64,000 bases of DNA from CAMAVH01 sp036500145 (lineage in GTDB: Bacteria > Pseudomonadota > Alphaproteobacteria > SMXQ01), in contig DASYCO010000048.1 of the NCBI GenBank assembly GCA_036500145.1, forward strand, positions 1 through 64,000, given 5' to 3'. Position numbers and translations under genes: made by a program. This document shows positions 1 to 9,200 of the stretch, piece after piece (position 1 is the first letter of the stretch; every line of letters begins with the position of its first letter). The notes under the pieces were generated by a model. The model made no database searches and was not told the origin of the DNA. It saw nothing but the letters and a program-made list of their open reading frames with translations.

Positions 1-72
1 GTCCCACATCTCCTGCTCCAGGCGAATGCTGGTGCGGCGACCGGAAATCGTGACGTTGCGACTGAGAAGCAT
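1..72 (-). CDS. Ribbon-helix-helix domain protein, N-terminal fragment
   Basis: Only the first 24 codons are inside the window; the gene runs off the left edge. It starts at the ATG whose complement is 70-72. The fragment has a beta-strand-like start (LLSRNVTISGRRTSIRLE) followed by the beginning of a helix. This resembles the small alphaproteobacterial ribbon-helix-helix proteins, whose N-terminal strand contacts DNA or pairs in the dimer. A possible promoter lies just upstream at 97-124. The family call rests on a short stretch and no target can be inferred. Confidence 0.5.
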   Translation of the reverse strand, partial: MLLSRNVTISGRRTSIRLEQEMWD

Positions 73-96
73 GACGACGAATTCTGCAAAGCGGGC

Positions 97-124
97 ACTT
101 TATCCGCCACCCGACGATTTTCAA
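97..124 (-). promoter_or_regulatory. Putative sigma-70 promoter for the ribbon-helix-helix gene
   Basis: On the minus strand there is TTGAAA (119-124), a 16-base spacer and TAAAGT (97-102). It ends 25 bases before the start codon at 72. The boxes are imperfect, so this is a pattern match only. Confidence 0.35.
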
Positions 125-205
125 CCCACAAGTGTATAGCGGGCCTCAACTACAACCAACTACCTATCGCCGGCCAGGGGCGCCGGCCATGGCAGCCAGG
201 CGACG

Positions 206-538
206 TCAGCCGTGCGCCTCGGCCTCCAGCGGGCTATGCGCGGCGGCCTCCGAAGGCGCCACGGTCGTCATCGCCAGGGCATGGACCCCGGCGGCGATCT
301 CGTCGGCGAGGAGCGCGTAAACCATGCGCTGCCGGGCGACCCGGCCGAGCCCCTCGAAGCGCTCGGACACCACGTAGAGCCGGAAATGCGTCTCGCCGGG
401 GGCCTGCCCGTGCGCCGCGCCGGCCTGGCCGGCATGGACATGGCCGGCATGGCGGGCTGATTCGTCGAGGATGTCGAGCCGCGTCGGCGCGAGGGCGTCG
501 CGCAGCTTGCGTGCGATGGCGTCGGCAACGGCGGGCAT
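206..538 (-). CDS. bolA: BolA family protein
   Basis: A 110-residue protein of the BolA/IbaG family. These small class II KH-fold proteins partner monothiol glutaredoxins and help in iron-sulfur cluster and iron homeostasis. The BolA pattern is clear: an N-terminal helix (ADAIARKLRDAL), a His-rich loop (RHAGHVHAG), the strand THFRLYVVS, the F-x-G-L turn, and the GVHAL motif with the conserved His near the C-terminus. The loop is lengthened by a Gly/Ala/His insertion. The ATG at 538 is preferred because an upstream extension adds no conserved sequence. The gene diverges from the J-domain gene across about 150 bases. bolA next to a J-domain gene and cobST is a recurring alphaproteobacterial arrangement. 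Confidence 0.88.
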   Translation of the reverse strand: MPAVADAIARKLRDALAPTRLDILDESARHAGHVHAGQAGAAHGQAPGETHFRLYVVSERFEGLGRVARQRMVYALLADEIAAGVHALAMTTVAPSEAAAHSPLEAEAHG

Positions 539-691
539 GGGCGAACTCTCGAAAGGGACGGCAGCTGGCGCGAAGGTGCCGCCCTCCACCAACTCCGTCA
601 AGCGACCTTCTGGGCAGGAGGATCTGGCTTAAAATGATGCATGCCGTCAGGTCTGCTTGCGCCGGCGAGGACGACCCCTCATATTTTAGCC

Positions 692-1372
692 ATGCCAAGG
701 GCAAGAACCCATTCCCCGGCCGGGGCGACCCGGCCCGCCGGTACCGCGCGATCCTGCGATCATCCCGATTGCGCGGGCGAAGGCGTCTATCGCGCGCCCA
801 AGTCGCGCGACGCCCTGGCCAGCCATATGTGGCTTTGCCTGGACCATATCCGGGAATTCAACCGTTCCTGGGACTATTTCGCCGGCATGACGCCCGAACA
901 GATCGAGGCCCATGTGCAGCGCGACATCGTCGGCTGGCGCCCGACCTGGCCGCTCGGCCGCCTGAGCAGCGCCGCCCAGGAGGCCAAGCGCGAGGACGCC
1001 ACCAAGCGGAACGGGCCGGAAGGCACGGGAACCCGCGGCACCCGGCGCGCTCGCGCCAAGCCGGAGGACGATCCCTTCGCCAAGGCGCACGATCCCTTCG
1101 GCTTTTTCGACGAAAACGGCCCCGCAGCGGGACTTGGCGGGCGAAAAGGCCGTGGAAAGGGCGCTTTCGGCGCTTCGCCCGAGCAGAACAAGGCCTTGCG
1201 CACCATGGGGCTGCAATGGCCGCTGACCTTGGCGGATTTGAAACGGCGCTACAAGGAACTGGCGAAACGCCTGCATCCGGACGCCAATGGGGGCGACAAA
1301 ACCGCTGAAGAGCGGTTAAAATTGGTCAACCAAGCTTACGCAACCCTCAAAAACAGCGTCAGCGCCACCTGA
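692..1372 (+). CDS. J-domain (DnaJ-like) protein
   Basis: A 226-residue protein with a J-domain at its extreme C-terminus (roughly residues 170-226). The diagnostic HPD tripeptide is in RLHPDANGG, and the following helix is EERLKLVNQAYATLK. The J-domain would stimulate the ATPase of an Hsp70 (DnaK-type) chaperone. The N-terminal half has a small Cys/His set (SCDHPDC, later LCLDH) that could bind a metal, followed by a basic Gly-rich linker. There is no G/F region or zinc-finger domain, so it is not DnaJ itself. The ATG at 692 (MPRARTH) is preferred over an upstream one at 641. It lies upstream of cobS in the same orientation, a linkage often seen in alphaproteobacteria. Its chaperone client is unknown. 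Confidence 0.82.
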   Translation: MPRARTHSPAGATRPAGTARSCDHPDCAGEGVYRAPKSRDALASHMWLCLDHIREFNRSWDYFAGMTPEQIEAHVQRDIVGWRPTWPLGRLSSAAQEAKREDATKRNGPEGTGTRGTRRARAKPEDDPFAKAHDPFGFFDENGPAAGLGGRKGRGKGAFGASPEQNKALRTMGLQWPLTLADLKRRYKELAKRLHPDANGGDKTAEERLKLVNQAYATLKNSVSAT

Positions 1373-1432
1373 CGGCCCGGCTAAGAGCCCGGTTCGGCAG
1401 CGCACCCGACGTTTTAAAGCGGAATCGAGTCG

Positions 1433-2431
1433 ATGAGCACAGAAGCGATGAGCCAATCCCGTCACCCGCTGGAGACCCCGGACATCGAAGTCTCGGTGCG
1501 CCAGGTCTTCGGCATCGACAGCGACATGATGGTCCCGGCCTTCAGCCAGGGCAGCGAGCATGTCCCCGACGGCGACGACGCCTACCGCTTCGACCCCAAC
1601 ACCACCTTGGCCATCCTCGCCGGCTTCGCCTACAACCGCCGCGTCATGATCCAGGGCTACCACGGCACCGGCAAGTCGACCCACATCGAGCAGGTCGCCT
1701 CGCGCCTCAACTGGCCCTGCGTGCGCGTCAACCTCGACAGCCACATCAGCCGCATCGACCTGCTGGGCAAGGACGCGATCGTTCTGCGCGACGGCAAGCA
1801 GGTCACCGAATACCGCGAAGGCATCCTGCCCTGGGCGCTGCAGACCCCGACCGCGCTCGTGTTCGACGAATATGACGCCGGCCGCCCGGACGTGATGTTC
1901 GTCATCCAGCGCGTGCTGGAAGTGGACGGCAAGCTGACCCTGGTCGACCAGAACAAGGTCATTCGCCCGCATCCGTCGTTCCGCCTGTTCGCCACCGCCA
2001 ACACCGTCGGCCTCGGCGACACCACCGGCCTCTACCACGGCACGCAGCAGCTCAACCAGGGCCAGCTCGACCGCTGGAACATCGTCGCCACCTTGAACTA
2101 CCTGCCGCACGAGGACGAGACCAAGATCGTCGTCGCCAAGGTACCGAGCTACGACACCGAGGAAGGCCGCAAGACGATCTCCAACATGGTCTCGCTCGCC
2201 GACCTGACGCGCGCCGGCTTCATCGCCGGCGACATCTCCACCGTCATGTCGCCGCGCACGGTCATCACCTGGGCCGAGAACGCGCGCATCTTCAAGGACG
2301 TCGGTTTCGCGTTCCGCCTGACCTTCCTCAACAAGTGCGACGAAGTCGAGCGCGCCACGGTGGCCGAGTACTACCAGCGCTGCTTCGACCAGGAGCTGCC
2401 CGAGTCGGCGACGAGGATTTCCCTGGCGTGA
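1433..2431 (+). CDS. cobS: Aerobic cobaltochelatase subunit CobS
   Basis: A 332-residue AAA+ ATPase, the CobS subunit of the three-part aerobic cobaltochelatase (CobN, CobS, CobT). This cytoplasmic complex inserts Co2+ into hydrogenobyrinic acid a,c-diamide during cobalamin synthesis. Walker A is GYHGTGKSTH near residues 74-83 and Walker B is LVFDEYDAG near 142-150. The sensor region includes RLFATANTVGLGD. Length and sequence fit the family from end to end. Its stop overlaps the GTG start of cobT (bases GTGA), so the two are probably translationally coupled. No cobalamin riboswitch is visible in the short leader, and cobN is not in the window. Confidence 0.95.
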   Translation: MSTEAMSQSRHPLETPDIEVSVRQVFGIDSDMMVPAFSQGSEHVPDGDDAYRFDPNTTLAILAGFAYNRRVMIQGYHGTGKSTHIEQVASRLNWPCVRVNLDSHISRIDLLGKDAIVLRDGKQVTEYREGILPWALQTPTALVFDEYDAGRPDVMFVIQRVLEVDGKLTLVDQNKVIRPHPSFRLFATANTVGLGDTTGLYHGTQQLNQGQLDRWNIVATLNYLPHEDETKIVVAKVPSYDTEEGRKTISNMVSLADLTRAGFIAGDISTVMSPRTVITWAENARIFKDVGFAFRLTFLNKCDEVERATVAEYYQRCFDQELPESATRISLA

Positions 2432-4467
2432 GCCCCGCGGACGACAGCAAGAACCCGGCGCTGCCGGCGGCCCACCAGCCGCCGGCGCCCGGCGCGCCCG
2501 CCTCGAACGGCGCGCCGACGCTGACGGCCAAGCCCGCCGGCAAGAGCCGCAACCTGGGCAACAAGGACACGCCGCAGGAAGCGTTCAAGCGCGTCACTGC
2601 GGCGACCATGCGCGCCGTCGCCAACAAGCCCGAGCTGTCCGTCGAATTCTCTCCCGACCCGGCGCGCGTGCGCGGCATGAAGGCCCGCCTGCAGCCGCCG
2701 TCGCGCGACCTGGCCGCCGACGAGGTTTCCCGCCTGCGCGGCGAGGCCGACGCCATGGCGCTGAAGCTGCGCTACCACGACGAGGCGCTGCACACCAAGC
2801 ACCAGCCGGCCGGCGATTCGGCCCGCAAGATCTTCGCCGAGGTCGAGCAGGCCCGCGTCGAGGCGCTCGGCGCGCGGCGCATGGCCGGAGTCGCCCATAA
2901 CCTCGACGCCGCGCTCGAGCAGCGCTGCAAGAACGTGGTCTACAACCGCGTCAACGAATACAGCAACGTGCCGGCGGCCGAAGTGATCGGCATGATCGCG
3001 CGCGAGAAGCTGACGGGGCGCGCCCCGCCCGAGAGCGCGCGCGCCATGGTCGACGAATGGCGCAGCTGGGTCGACGCCCGCGCCGGCAAGGACTTCGCCG
3101 ACCTCGACCGCCACATCAACGACCAGGCCAACTTCGCCCGCGCGCTGCGCCGCCTCATCACCGACCTGTCGCTGAGCGACGAGGAGGCGATCGAGGACAT
3201 GGAGGCCGGCACCGACAGCGAAGGCGAGGACGACAAGACGGAGGAAGAATCCTCCGGCATGGACTCCGAGGATTCGCAGTCTTCCGACACGCCGAGCACC
3301 GACGAGGCCGGCAGCCAGGAGGAGGAAGGCGAAGAGGGCGCCGCCGAGGACGCGATGGACGACATGGACGCGGGCGCCGGCGAAGGCGACGGCCTGCCGC
3401 CCGACATGCGCTGGATGCAGCACAACCGCAACCAGGGCCCCGACCTGAACAACTACCGCCCCTTCACCACCGCCTTCGACGAGGTGGTCGACGCCGCCGA
3501 CCTGTGCGAGCCGTCCGAGCTGACGCGCCTGCGCAGCCACCTCGACAACCAGCTCACCAGCCTGCAGAGCATCATCGGCCGCCTCGCCAACCGCCTGCAG
3601 CGGAAATTGATGGCCAAGCAGGCCCGCTCCTGGGACTTCGACCTCGACGAAGGCATGCTCGACGCCTCGCGCCTGGCGCGCGTCATCGTCAACCCCGTCT
3701 ACTCCCTCTCCTACAAGATGGAGAAGGAGATGGACTTCCGCGACACGGCCGTCACCCTGCTGATCGACAATTCCGGCTCCATGCGCGGCCGCCCGATCAC
3801 GCTCGCCGCCATGAGCGCCGACATCCTCGCGCGCACGCTGGAGCGCTGCGGCGTGAAGGTCGAGATCCTCGGCTTCACCACCCGCGCCTGGAAGGGCGGC
3901 CAGTCGCGCGAGAAGTGGCTCGCCGCCGGCAAGCCGACCGCGCCCGGCCGCCTCAACGACCTGCGCCACATCATCTACAAGAGCGCCGACGCGCCCTGGC
4001 GCCGGGCTCGCAAGAACCTCGGCCTGATGCTGCGCGAAGGCCTGCTCAAGGAGAACATCGACGGCGAGGCGCTGCTGTGGGCGCACAACCGCCTCGTGAC
4101 GCGCCCCGAGCAGCGCCGCATCCTCATGGTCATCTCCGACGGCGCGCCGGTCGACGATTCGACCCTTTCGGTCAATCCGGGCAACTACCTGGAGCAGCAC
4201 CTGCGCCGCGTCATCGACTGGATCGAGAGCTATTCGCCGGTGCAGCTCGTCGCCATCGGCATCGGCCACGACGTGACGCGCTACTACCGCCGCGCCGTGA
4301 CCATCGTCGACGCCGAGCAGCTCGGCAGCACGATGATGGAGAAGCTCGCCGAGCTGTTCGACGAGGAAGGCCCGGGCCAGGCGGACGGCGGCGAGAGCCA
4401 CCGCGCCGAGCAACTCGCTCGCCACCGCGCCGCCGCCGGCAAGGCGACCAAGCCGATCCAGCATTGA
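2428..4467 (+). CDS. cobT: Aerobic cobaltochelatase subunit CobT
   Basis: A 679-residue CobT subunit, partner of CobS in a hexameric AAA+/VWA chaperone ring that drives cobalt insertion by CobN. Three zones are visible: an N-terminal helical part; a strongly acidic Asp/Glu/Ser stretch around residues 245-325, typical of CobT; and a C-terminal von Willebrand A domain with the MIDAS motif IDNSGSM (Asp near 447) and a later ISDGAP. The GTG at 2428 is chosen because it overlaps the cobS stop by four bases. An open frame runs further upstream, but that part would lie inside cobS and has no family likeness. Confidence 0.94.
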   Translation: MSPADDSKNPALPAAHQPPAPGAPASNGAPTLTAKPAGKSRNLGNKDTPQEAFKRVTAATMRAVANKPELSVEFSPDPARVRGMKARLQPPSRDLAADEVSRLRGEADAMALKLRYHDEALHTKHQPAGDSARKIFAEVEQARVEALGARRMAGVAHNLDAALEQRCKNVVYNRVNEYSNVPAAEVIGMIAREKLTGRAPPESARAMVDEWRSWVDARAGKDFADLDRHINDQANFARALRRLITDLSLSDEEAIEDMEAGTDSEGEDDKTEEESSGMDSEDSQSSDTPSTDEAGSQEEEGEEGAAEDAMDDMDAGAGEGDGLPPDMRWMQHNRNQGPDLNNYRPFTTAFDEVVDAADLCEPSELTRLRSHLDNQLTSLQSIIGRLANRLQRKLMAKQARSWDFDLDEGMLDASRLARVIVNPVYSLSYKMEKEMDFRDTAVTLLIDNSGSMRGRPITLAAMSADILARTLERCGVKVEILGFTTRAWKGGQSREKWLAAGKPTAPGRLNDLRHIIYKSADAPWRRARKNLGLMLREGLLKENIDGEALLWAHNRLVTRPEQRRILMVISDGAPVDDSTLSVNPGNYLEQHLRRVIDWIESYSPVQLVAIGIGHDVTRYYRRAVTIVDAEQLGSTMMEKLAELFDEEGPGQADGGESHRAEQLARHRAAAGKATKPIQH

Positions 4468-4728
4468 CGCCGCTTGCTTAACGGCCTCTCGCCTTAAGCA
4501 CGACAATCGCCTGCATGGCTACACGCCGCGCGGGATATGACCGTTTTGCTGCGGCGCGACTCCCGCCTTCGGCGTTTCCCGGCATTTTCTCACGCCGAGT
4601 TGATCCCTCCCCCTTGGCGCCGTCTAGCGACCCGCCGGGGGTTTTGTTACCGTTCTCGCCGTGAGCGCATCATGCGCCTGGCCTTGCGCAACGCGGGCCG
4701 ATCATCGGGGGCTAAGGGGAGAACGACT

Positions 4729-5592
4729 ATGGCTGACCGCCGCATCATCGAGCTGTACGACGAATACACGCATGACGGCCTCGACCGCCGCGTCTTCATG
4801 ACGCGCGTCGCCAAGATCACCGGCAGCATGGCCGCTGCCGCGGCCGCCGTCGACCTGATCCGGCCGAACTACGCCTTCGCCGAGACCATCAAGGCCGACG
4901 ACAAGCGCCTCGACGCCAAGATGGTCACCTACCAGGGCGCCCAGCTGATGACGGGCTACCTCGTGCGCCCCAAGGGCACCGCCAAGCTGCCCACCGTGCT
5001 CGTCATCCACGAGAACCGCGGCCTCAACCCGCACATTCAGGACATCGCCCGCCGCATCGCGCTGGAAGGCTACATCGCGCTGGCGCCCGACGCGCTGTCG
5101 CCGGTCGGCGGCGCGCCCGCCGACCAGGACAAGGCGATGAAGATGATCGCCGACGTCAGCAAGGACATGCCGAGCGTGATGAAGAACTTCGTCGCCGGCG
5201 TCGACTACCTGAAGAAATATCCGCAAGGCACCGGCAAGGTCGGCGTCGTCGGCTTCTGCTGGGGCGGCGCCATGTCGGCCATGATGGCGGTCAATTCCAG
5301 CGCCGACGCGGTCGTCGTCTACTACGGAAATTCGCCGAACGCTGCCGACGCCGACAAGGTTAAGGCGCCCATGCTCGTCCAGCTCGGCGGGCTCAACGCC
5401 AAGCTCAACGAAACCTGGCCGCCGTTCCAGAGCGCCATGAAGGCGCAGGGCAAGGAGCTGACGGTCAACACCTACGAAGGCGCCGACCATGCCTTCAACA
5501 ACGACACCGGCGCCGACCGCTACAACAAGCCGGCGGCCGATCTCGCCTGGAGCCGCACCACGGCCTTCTTCAAGAAGTACCTGAAGGCCTGA
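4729..5592 (+). CDS. Dienelactone hydrolase family protein (YghX-like), Tat-type N-terminus
   Basis: A 287-residue alpha/beta hydrolase resembling the YghX-type dienelactone hydrolase group. The N-terminus (LYDEYTHDGLDRRVFMTRVAKITG, then an Ala-rich stretch) looks like a twin-arginine export signal. The nucleophile elbow is GFCWGG with Cys177, and the general base is His254 in GADHAF. The conserved Glu is in IHENRGLNPH. The usual triad Asp, expected in a G-L-D-x-x-x-N segment, is Asn here (GGLNAKLN), which may weaken or change activity. The ATG at 4729 follows a clear AAGGGGAGA Shine-Dalgarno sequence. The substrate is unknown. The gene stands alone between cobT and a bidirectional terminator. 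Confidence 0.85.
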   Translation: MADRRIIELYDEYTHDGLDRRVFMTRVAKITGSMAAAAAAVDLIRPNYAFAETIKADDKRLDAKMVTYQGAQLMTGYLVRPKGTAKLPTVLVIHENRGLNPHIQDIARRIALEGYIALAPDALSPVGGAPADQDKAMKMIADVSKDMPSVMKNFVAGVDYLKKYPQGTGKVGVVGFCWGGAMSAMMAVNSSADAVVVYYGNSPNAADADKVKAPMLVQLGGLNAKLNETWPPFQSAMKAQGKELTVNTYEGADHAFNNDTGADRYNKPAADLAWSRTTAFFKKYLKA

Positions 5593-5635
5593 GCTTCAGC
5601 CTGCCCGCGCCACGCGGCGTGGCGGAAATAAAAAA

Positions 5636-5661
5636 GGCCGGGCAAATCGCCCGGCCTTTTT
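5636..5661. terminator. Bidirectional rho-independent terminator
   Basis: A perfect 8-bp stem, GGCCGGGC / GCCCGGCC (5636-5643 and 5649-5656), with a 5-base loop. A-rich sequence lies on the left and TTTTT on the right. It sits between the convergent hydrolase and rpmB genes and can serve both. Confidence 0.85.
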
Positions 5662-5682
5662 CTTGTCCAGTCTCGCGGCCTG

Positions 5683-5976
5683 TTAGGCGGCTGCGCCTTC
5701 GAGCTTGCGCTGGATGCGCGTGCGCAGGCGGCGGAAGGTCGGCGACAGATCGTCGGCGCGCAGCTTCAGCAGGTAGCTGTCGAGGCCGCCGTTGTGCTCG
5801 ATCGAGCGGATGGCGTTGGTCGAGAGGCGCAGGCGCACCGACTGACCGAGCGCATCGCTGATCATCGAGATGTGCTGCAGATTCGGCAGGAACTTGCGGC
5901 CGCTCTTGTTGTTGGCGTGGCTGACCCGATGGCCGCACATCACGCCCTTGTTGGTCACTCCGCAGCGTCGCGCCAT
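5683..5976 (-). CDS. rpmB: 50S ribosomal protein L28
   Basis: A 97-residue ribosomal protein L28, a component of the large subunit. The start MARRCGVTNKGVMCGHRVSHANN and the segment RKFLPNLQ are characteristic, and the length matches alphaproteobacterial L28. There are Cys residues at positions 5 and 14 but no complete zinc-binding set. It is monocistronic, with a plausible promoter at 6091-6119 and a terminator at 5636-5661. The ATG at 5976 is fixed by the invariant family start; upstream in-frame sequence is not conserved. Confidence 0.95.
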   Translation of the reverse strand: MARRCGVTNKGVMCGHRVSHANNKSGRKFLPNLQHISMISDALGQSVRLRLSTNAIRSIEHNGGLDSYLLKLRADDLSPTFRRLRTRIQRKLEGAAA

Positions 5977-6090
5977 AACTCTATTCCTCAGAATGGCCTG
6001 CCGGGACTTGGGCCCGGCCGGTCGAATGAAATTCGCTGTCTCGGCTTTAGGGTCTGGGCGCGGACGCCCGCGGACCCCGAAAGAGGCGGT

Positions 6091-6119
6091 TTTGTACGAA
6101 AATTGCCCCATATCGTCAA
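6091..6119 (-). promoter_or_regulatory. Putative sigma-70 promoter of rpmB
   Basis: Minus-strand TTGACG (6114-6119), a 17-base spacer and TACAAA (6091-6096). This leaves a leader of about 110 bases before the rpmB start. The -35 box and spacing are good; the -10 box is moderate. Confidence 0.5.
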
Positions 6120-6213
6120 GCCGAAAGGCCGGAGCCGCCCCACCGGCCGTTCCCTGGCCAGAACGCCAAAATGCCAGGAAACAGCCTTTAGTTACAAATA
6201 GTTATCTGACGGA

Positions 6214-9200
6214 TCAGTTCATCCGGCCGACGGCGCGCGACAGCAGGACATAGAGCTTTCCGACGTCCGAGGTCACGAAGGTCGAGCTCAGGAGGTTCTC
6301 CGGGTCGCTTTCGTTGGCCTGGTTGAGCAGGCTTTCGAACTGCTCGACGTAGCGCACGACGAAGCGGCGGAAGCTGTCGTCGCCCTCGTAGCGGCCCTTG
6401 ATCGTCTCCAGGGCCTTCTTGTCGCCGCCCGAGAGCAGGCCGCGGATGAAGGCGCCCTTGTCGCCCTTGGAATAGCTGCGCCACAGCTTCTCGGCCTCGG
6501 TCTTGTCGAGCATCCGGCTGATGTCGATGCCGATGGAGTTCAGGTCTTCGACGATAAACTTCGAGGCGCGCAGGAAGGTGTCGCGGCGCGAATCGAGCAT
6601 CCCGGCACGCACGCGCGACGCTTCCGCCGCCGCATGCTCGGAGGCCTGCAGCAGGGCGTCGGTCTGGCTGTCGAAGGCGGAGGCGATGTCGTTGGCCTTG
6701 TGGGCCGCGAGCTCGAGCGCCTTGACGTAGTCGGCGGTCTGCACGTGCAGCTGCGCGCCGGACTGGTTGACGTGGTCGCGCGCATTCTCGGCGGCGCGGG
6801 TCATCTCCTGGCTCTGCTGGCGGAACAGCGCGCCGATCGCGTGCATCTGCTCGGAGATCTTGCGCGAGACGTTCTGGAAGTCGCCGGTGCTGGAGTTGAA
6901 CGCCGCGCGGTTGTCTTCCAGGTGGCGGCTCGCCAGGCGCGCGGCCTCGCCGAGGTTTTCCGATTCGCGCCCGAGGGCCTCGCCCACTTCGCGGATCTGC
7001 GCCGTGGCGTCACGCGTCACCTTGGCGACGTCCTCGCCGCGGCGGCGCAGGATGTCGCCGAGGCTGTCGGCCTTGGCGGCGGCCTCTTCCGAGCCGCGCG
7101 CCAGGTTGGCCGACTGGCGCTTCAGCGTCTCCTCGATCGTCTCGACGCGCAGTGCGAGCTGCTCCGAGAGGCTGGCGAAGGTGTCTTCCTGCTCGCGCAG
7201 CATGCGGCGCAGCGCCTCGCCGCGCGTCTCCTCGCGGGCGGAAAGGTCGTCGGCCAGGCGGTCGAAGGCCTCGCTCTGGTCCTGCATGAGACGGCGCACG
7301 TCGTCGCCCTTCACGCCGGCGCGGTCGGCCGCCTCGATCAGGCTGGAGGCCTGGCGCGTGAAGGCGTCGCCGATGCGGGCCGCCTCGTCGGCGGCATGGG
7401 CCGCCGCGGCGCGCACCGATTCGGTCTGCTCGCCCAGCATGCGCCGCACGTCCTCGGCCTTGCCTGCGGCATGGTCGGCGGCGCGGCTCAGGGATTCCGC
7501 CTGGCGCTCGAGCAGCGTGGCGCTCTTGTCCGCCAAGGTCGCCGTCTCGTTGGAAGCCACATGCACCTCGGCGGCGCGGCCCTGGAATTCGGCGCCGACG
7601 CGCGCCAGCAGCTCCTCGGCCTTCTCCGTCGCGGCCGCCAGGTCGGCGGCGCGGCGCGCCAGGCCGTCCGAGGCGCCTTGCAAGGCCGTGACCGAACGGT
7701 CGGCCGTCTGCTCGACGCTTTCGCCCTGGGCGTTCACCTGGCCCGTGGCGAGCGCCAGGCGGGCGGCGGCGCGGTCGGCCGTGTCGGGCAAGGCGAGGAT
7801 GCGCGCGCTGAACACTTCGCTCGCGGCGCGCAGTTCGTGGTTGATGCGGTCGGTCGCGGTGGTGAGGTTCTGCGCCTGGCCGTGCACGGTCTGCGCCACC
7901 TGCTGCGCCTGCACCGACAGGCCGGCGTAGCTGTCCTTGAGGGCGTCAGCTTCCTGCCGGCAGCTTTCGCTCAGGCGGTTGACGCGCAGGATCGCCTGTT
8001 CGACGTCGCCGACCAGGGTCCGCAAGTCGGCGTTCAGCGCCTCGCTCATCGCCTGCACGCGCTCGCTTGCCGAGGCGCTCGCAGCGCCGATCTGCGCCGC
8101 CTGCAGGTCGACGCCGTCGGCCATGGTCTTCGCCGCCGCCTCGATCTCGTGGCGCACGTCTGCCGCGGCCTCGCGCAGGCGCACCGACTGGGCCTCGACG
8201 GCGGCGCCGACGGCGCGCGTCATCTCGGTGACTTCGCGCAGCGCCGCGCGCGTCGCGTCGGCCAGGGCCGTCTGCTGGTCGGCCGAGGCCACCTCGATGA
8301 CGGCGGACATCTCGTCGACGTCCTGGCGCGTCGCCGCCAGGGCGTCGGCGAGCTTGGCCCGCTGCCCGTCCATCGTCGCCTCGATGGCGGCGGTGGCGGC
8401 GGCCGTCTCGCGGCGCGTGTCCTGCAGCCCTTCGGCCAGCCGGGCCGACTGCTCGGCGACGGCGGCGGCAAGCGTCGCCGTCATGTCGTCGACGCTGTCG
8501 CGCGCGGCGGCGGCGGCGGCGGCGAGCTGCGCCTTCTGCTCCTCGACCGTGGCGGCGACCGCTTCGGTCATGGCGGCGGTCTCGTAGCGCGTCGCCTGCA
8601 ATCCCTCGCGCAGCTTGGCGGACTGGTCAGAGGCGGCGGACGACAGGCGCGCGGTCTGCTCCTCCATGATGGCGGAGAGCGCGGCCGTCGCGGCGGCGGT
8701 TTCCCGGCGCGTCGCCTGCAAGCCTTCGGCGAGCTGCGCCGACTGTTCGGCGGCGGCCGCGGAAAGGCGCGCCGTCTGTTCTTCCATGGTGGCGGCAAGC
8801 GCGGAAGTCACGGCAGCAGCCTCGCGGCGCGTCGCCTGCAAGCCGGCGTCGAACTGCGTCGCCTGCTCGGCGGCGGCAGCGGACAGCCGGGCCGTCTGCT
8901 CTTCCATGGTCGCGGCAAGCGCGGAGGTCACGGCGGCAGCCTCGCGGCGCGTCGCCTGCAAGCCGGCGTCGAGCTGCGTCGCCTGTTCGGCGGCGGCGGC
9001 GGTCAGGCGCGCCGTCTGCTCCTGCATGGTGCCGACGAGCATGGTCGTCGCGGCGGCGGCTTCGCGACGCGTCGCCTGCAGCCCTTCGGTCAGCCTGTCC
9101 GACTGGTCGGCGGCGGCGGCGGCGATGGCGGAGGTCACTTCATCCACGCTCGCGCGCGCATCGGCGGCGGCGCTGGCCAGTTCGGCCTTCTGTTCGGCGA

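Noticed and set aside
1373..1432. Cobalamin riboswitch before cobS
   Set aside because: The gap is only about 60 bases and no B12-box-like element or multi-stem structure is seen.
4537..4728. An extended N-terminus for the dienelactone hydrolase-like protein
   Set aside because: The extra 64 codons are Arg-rich without conservation, and a clear ribosome site precedes ATG 4729.
8581..9180. Regular repeats considered as a CRISPR array
   Set aside because: The 120-base units are contiguous, in frame and coding, with no spacer sequences and no cas genes nearby.
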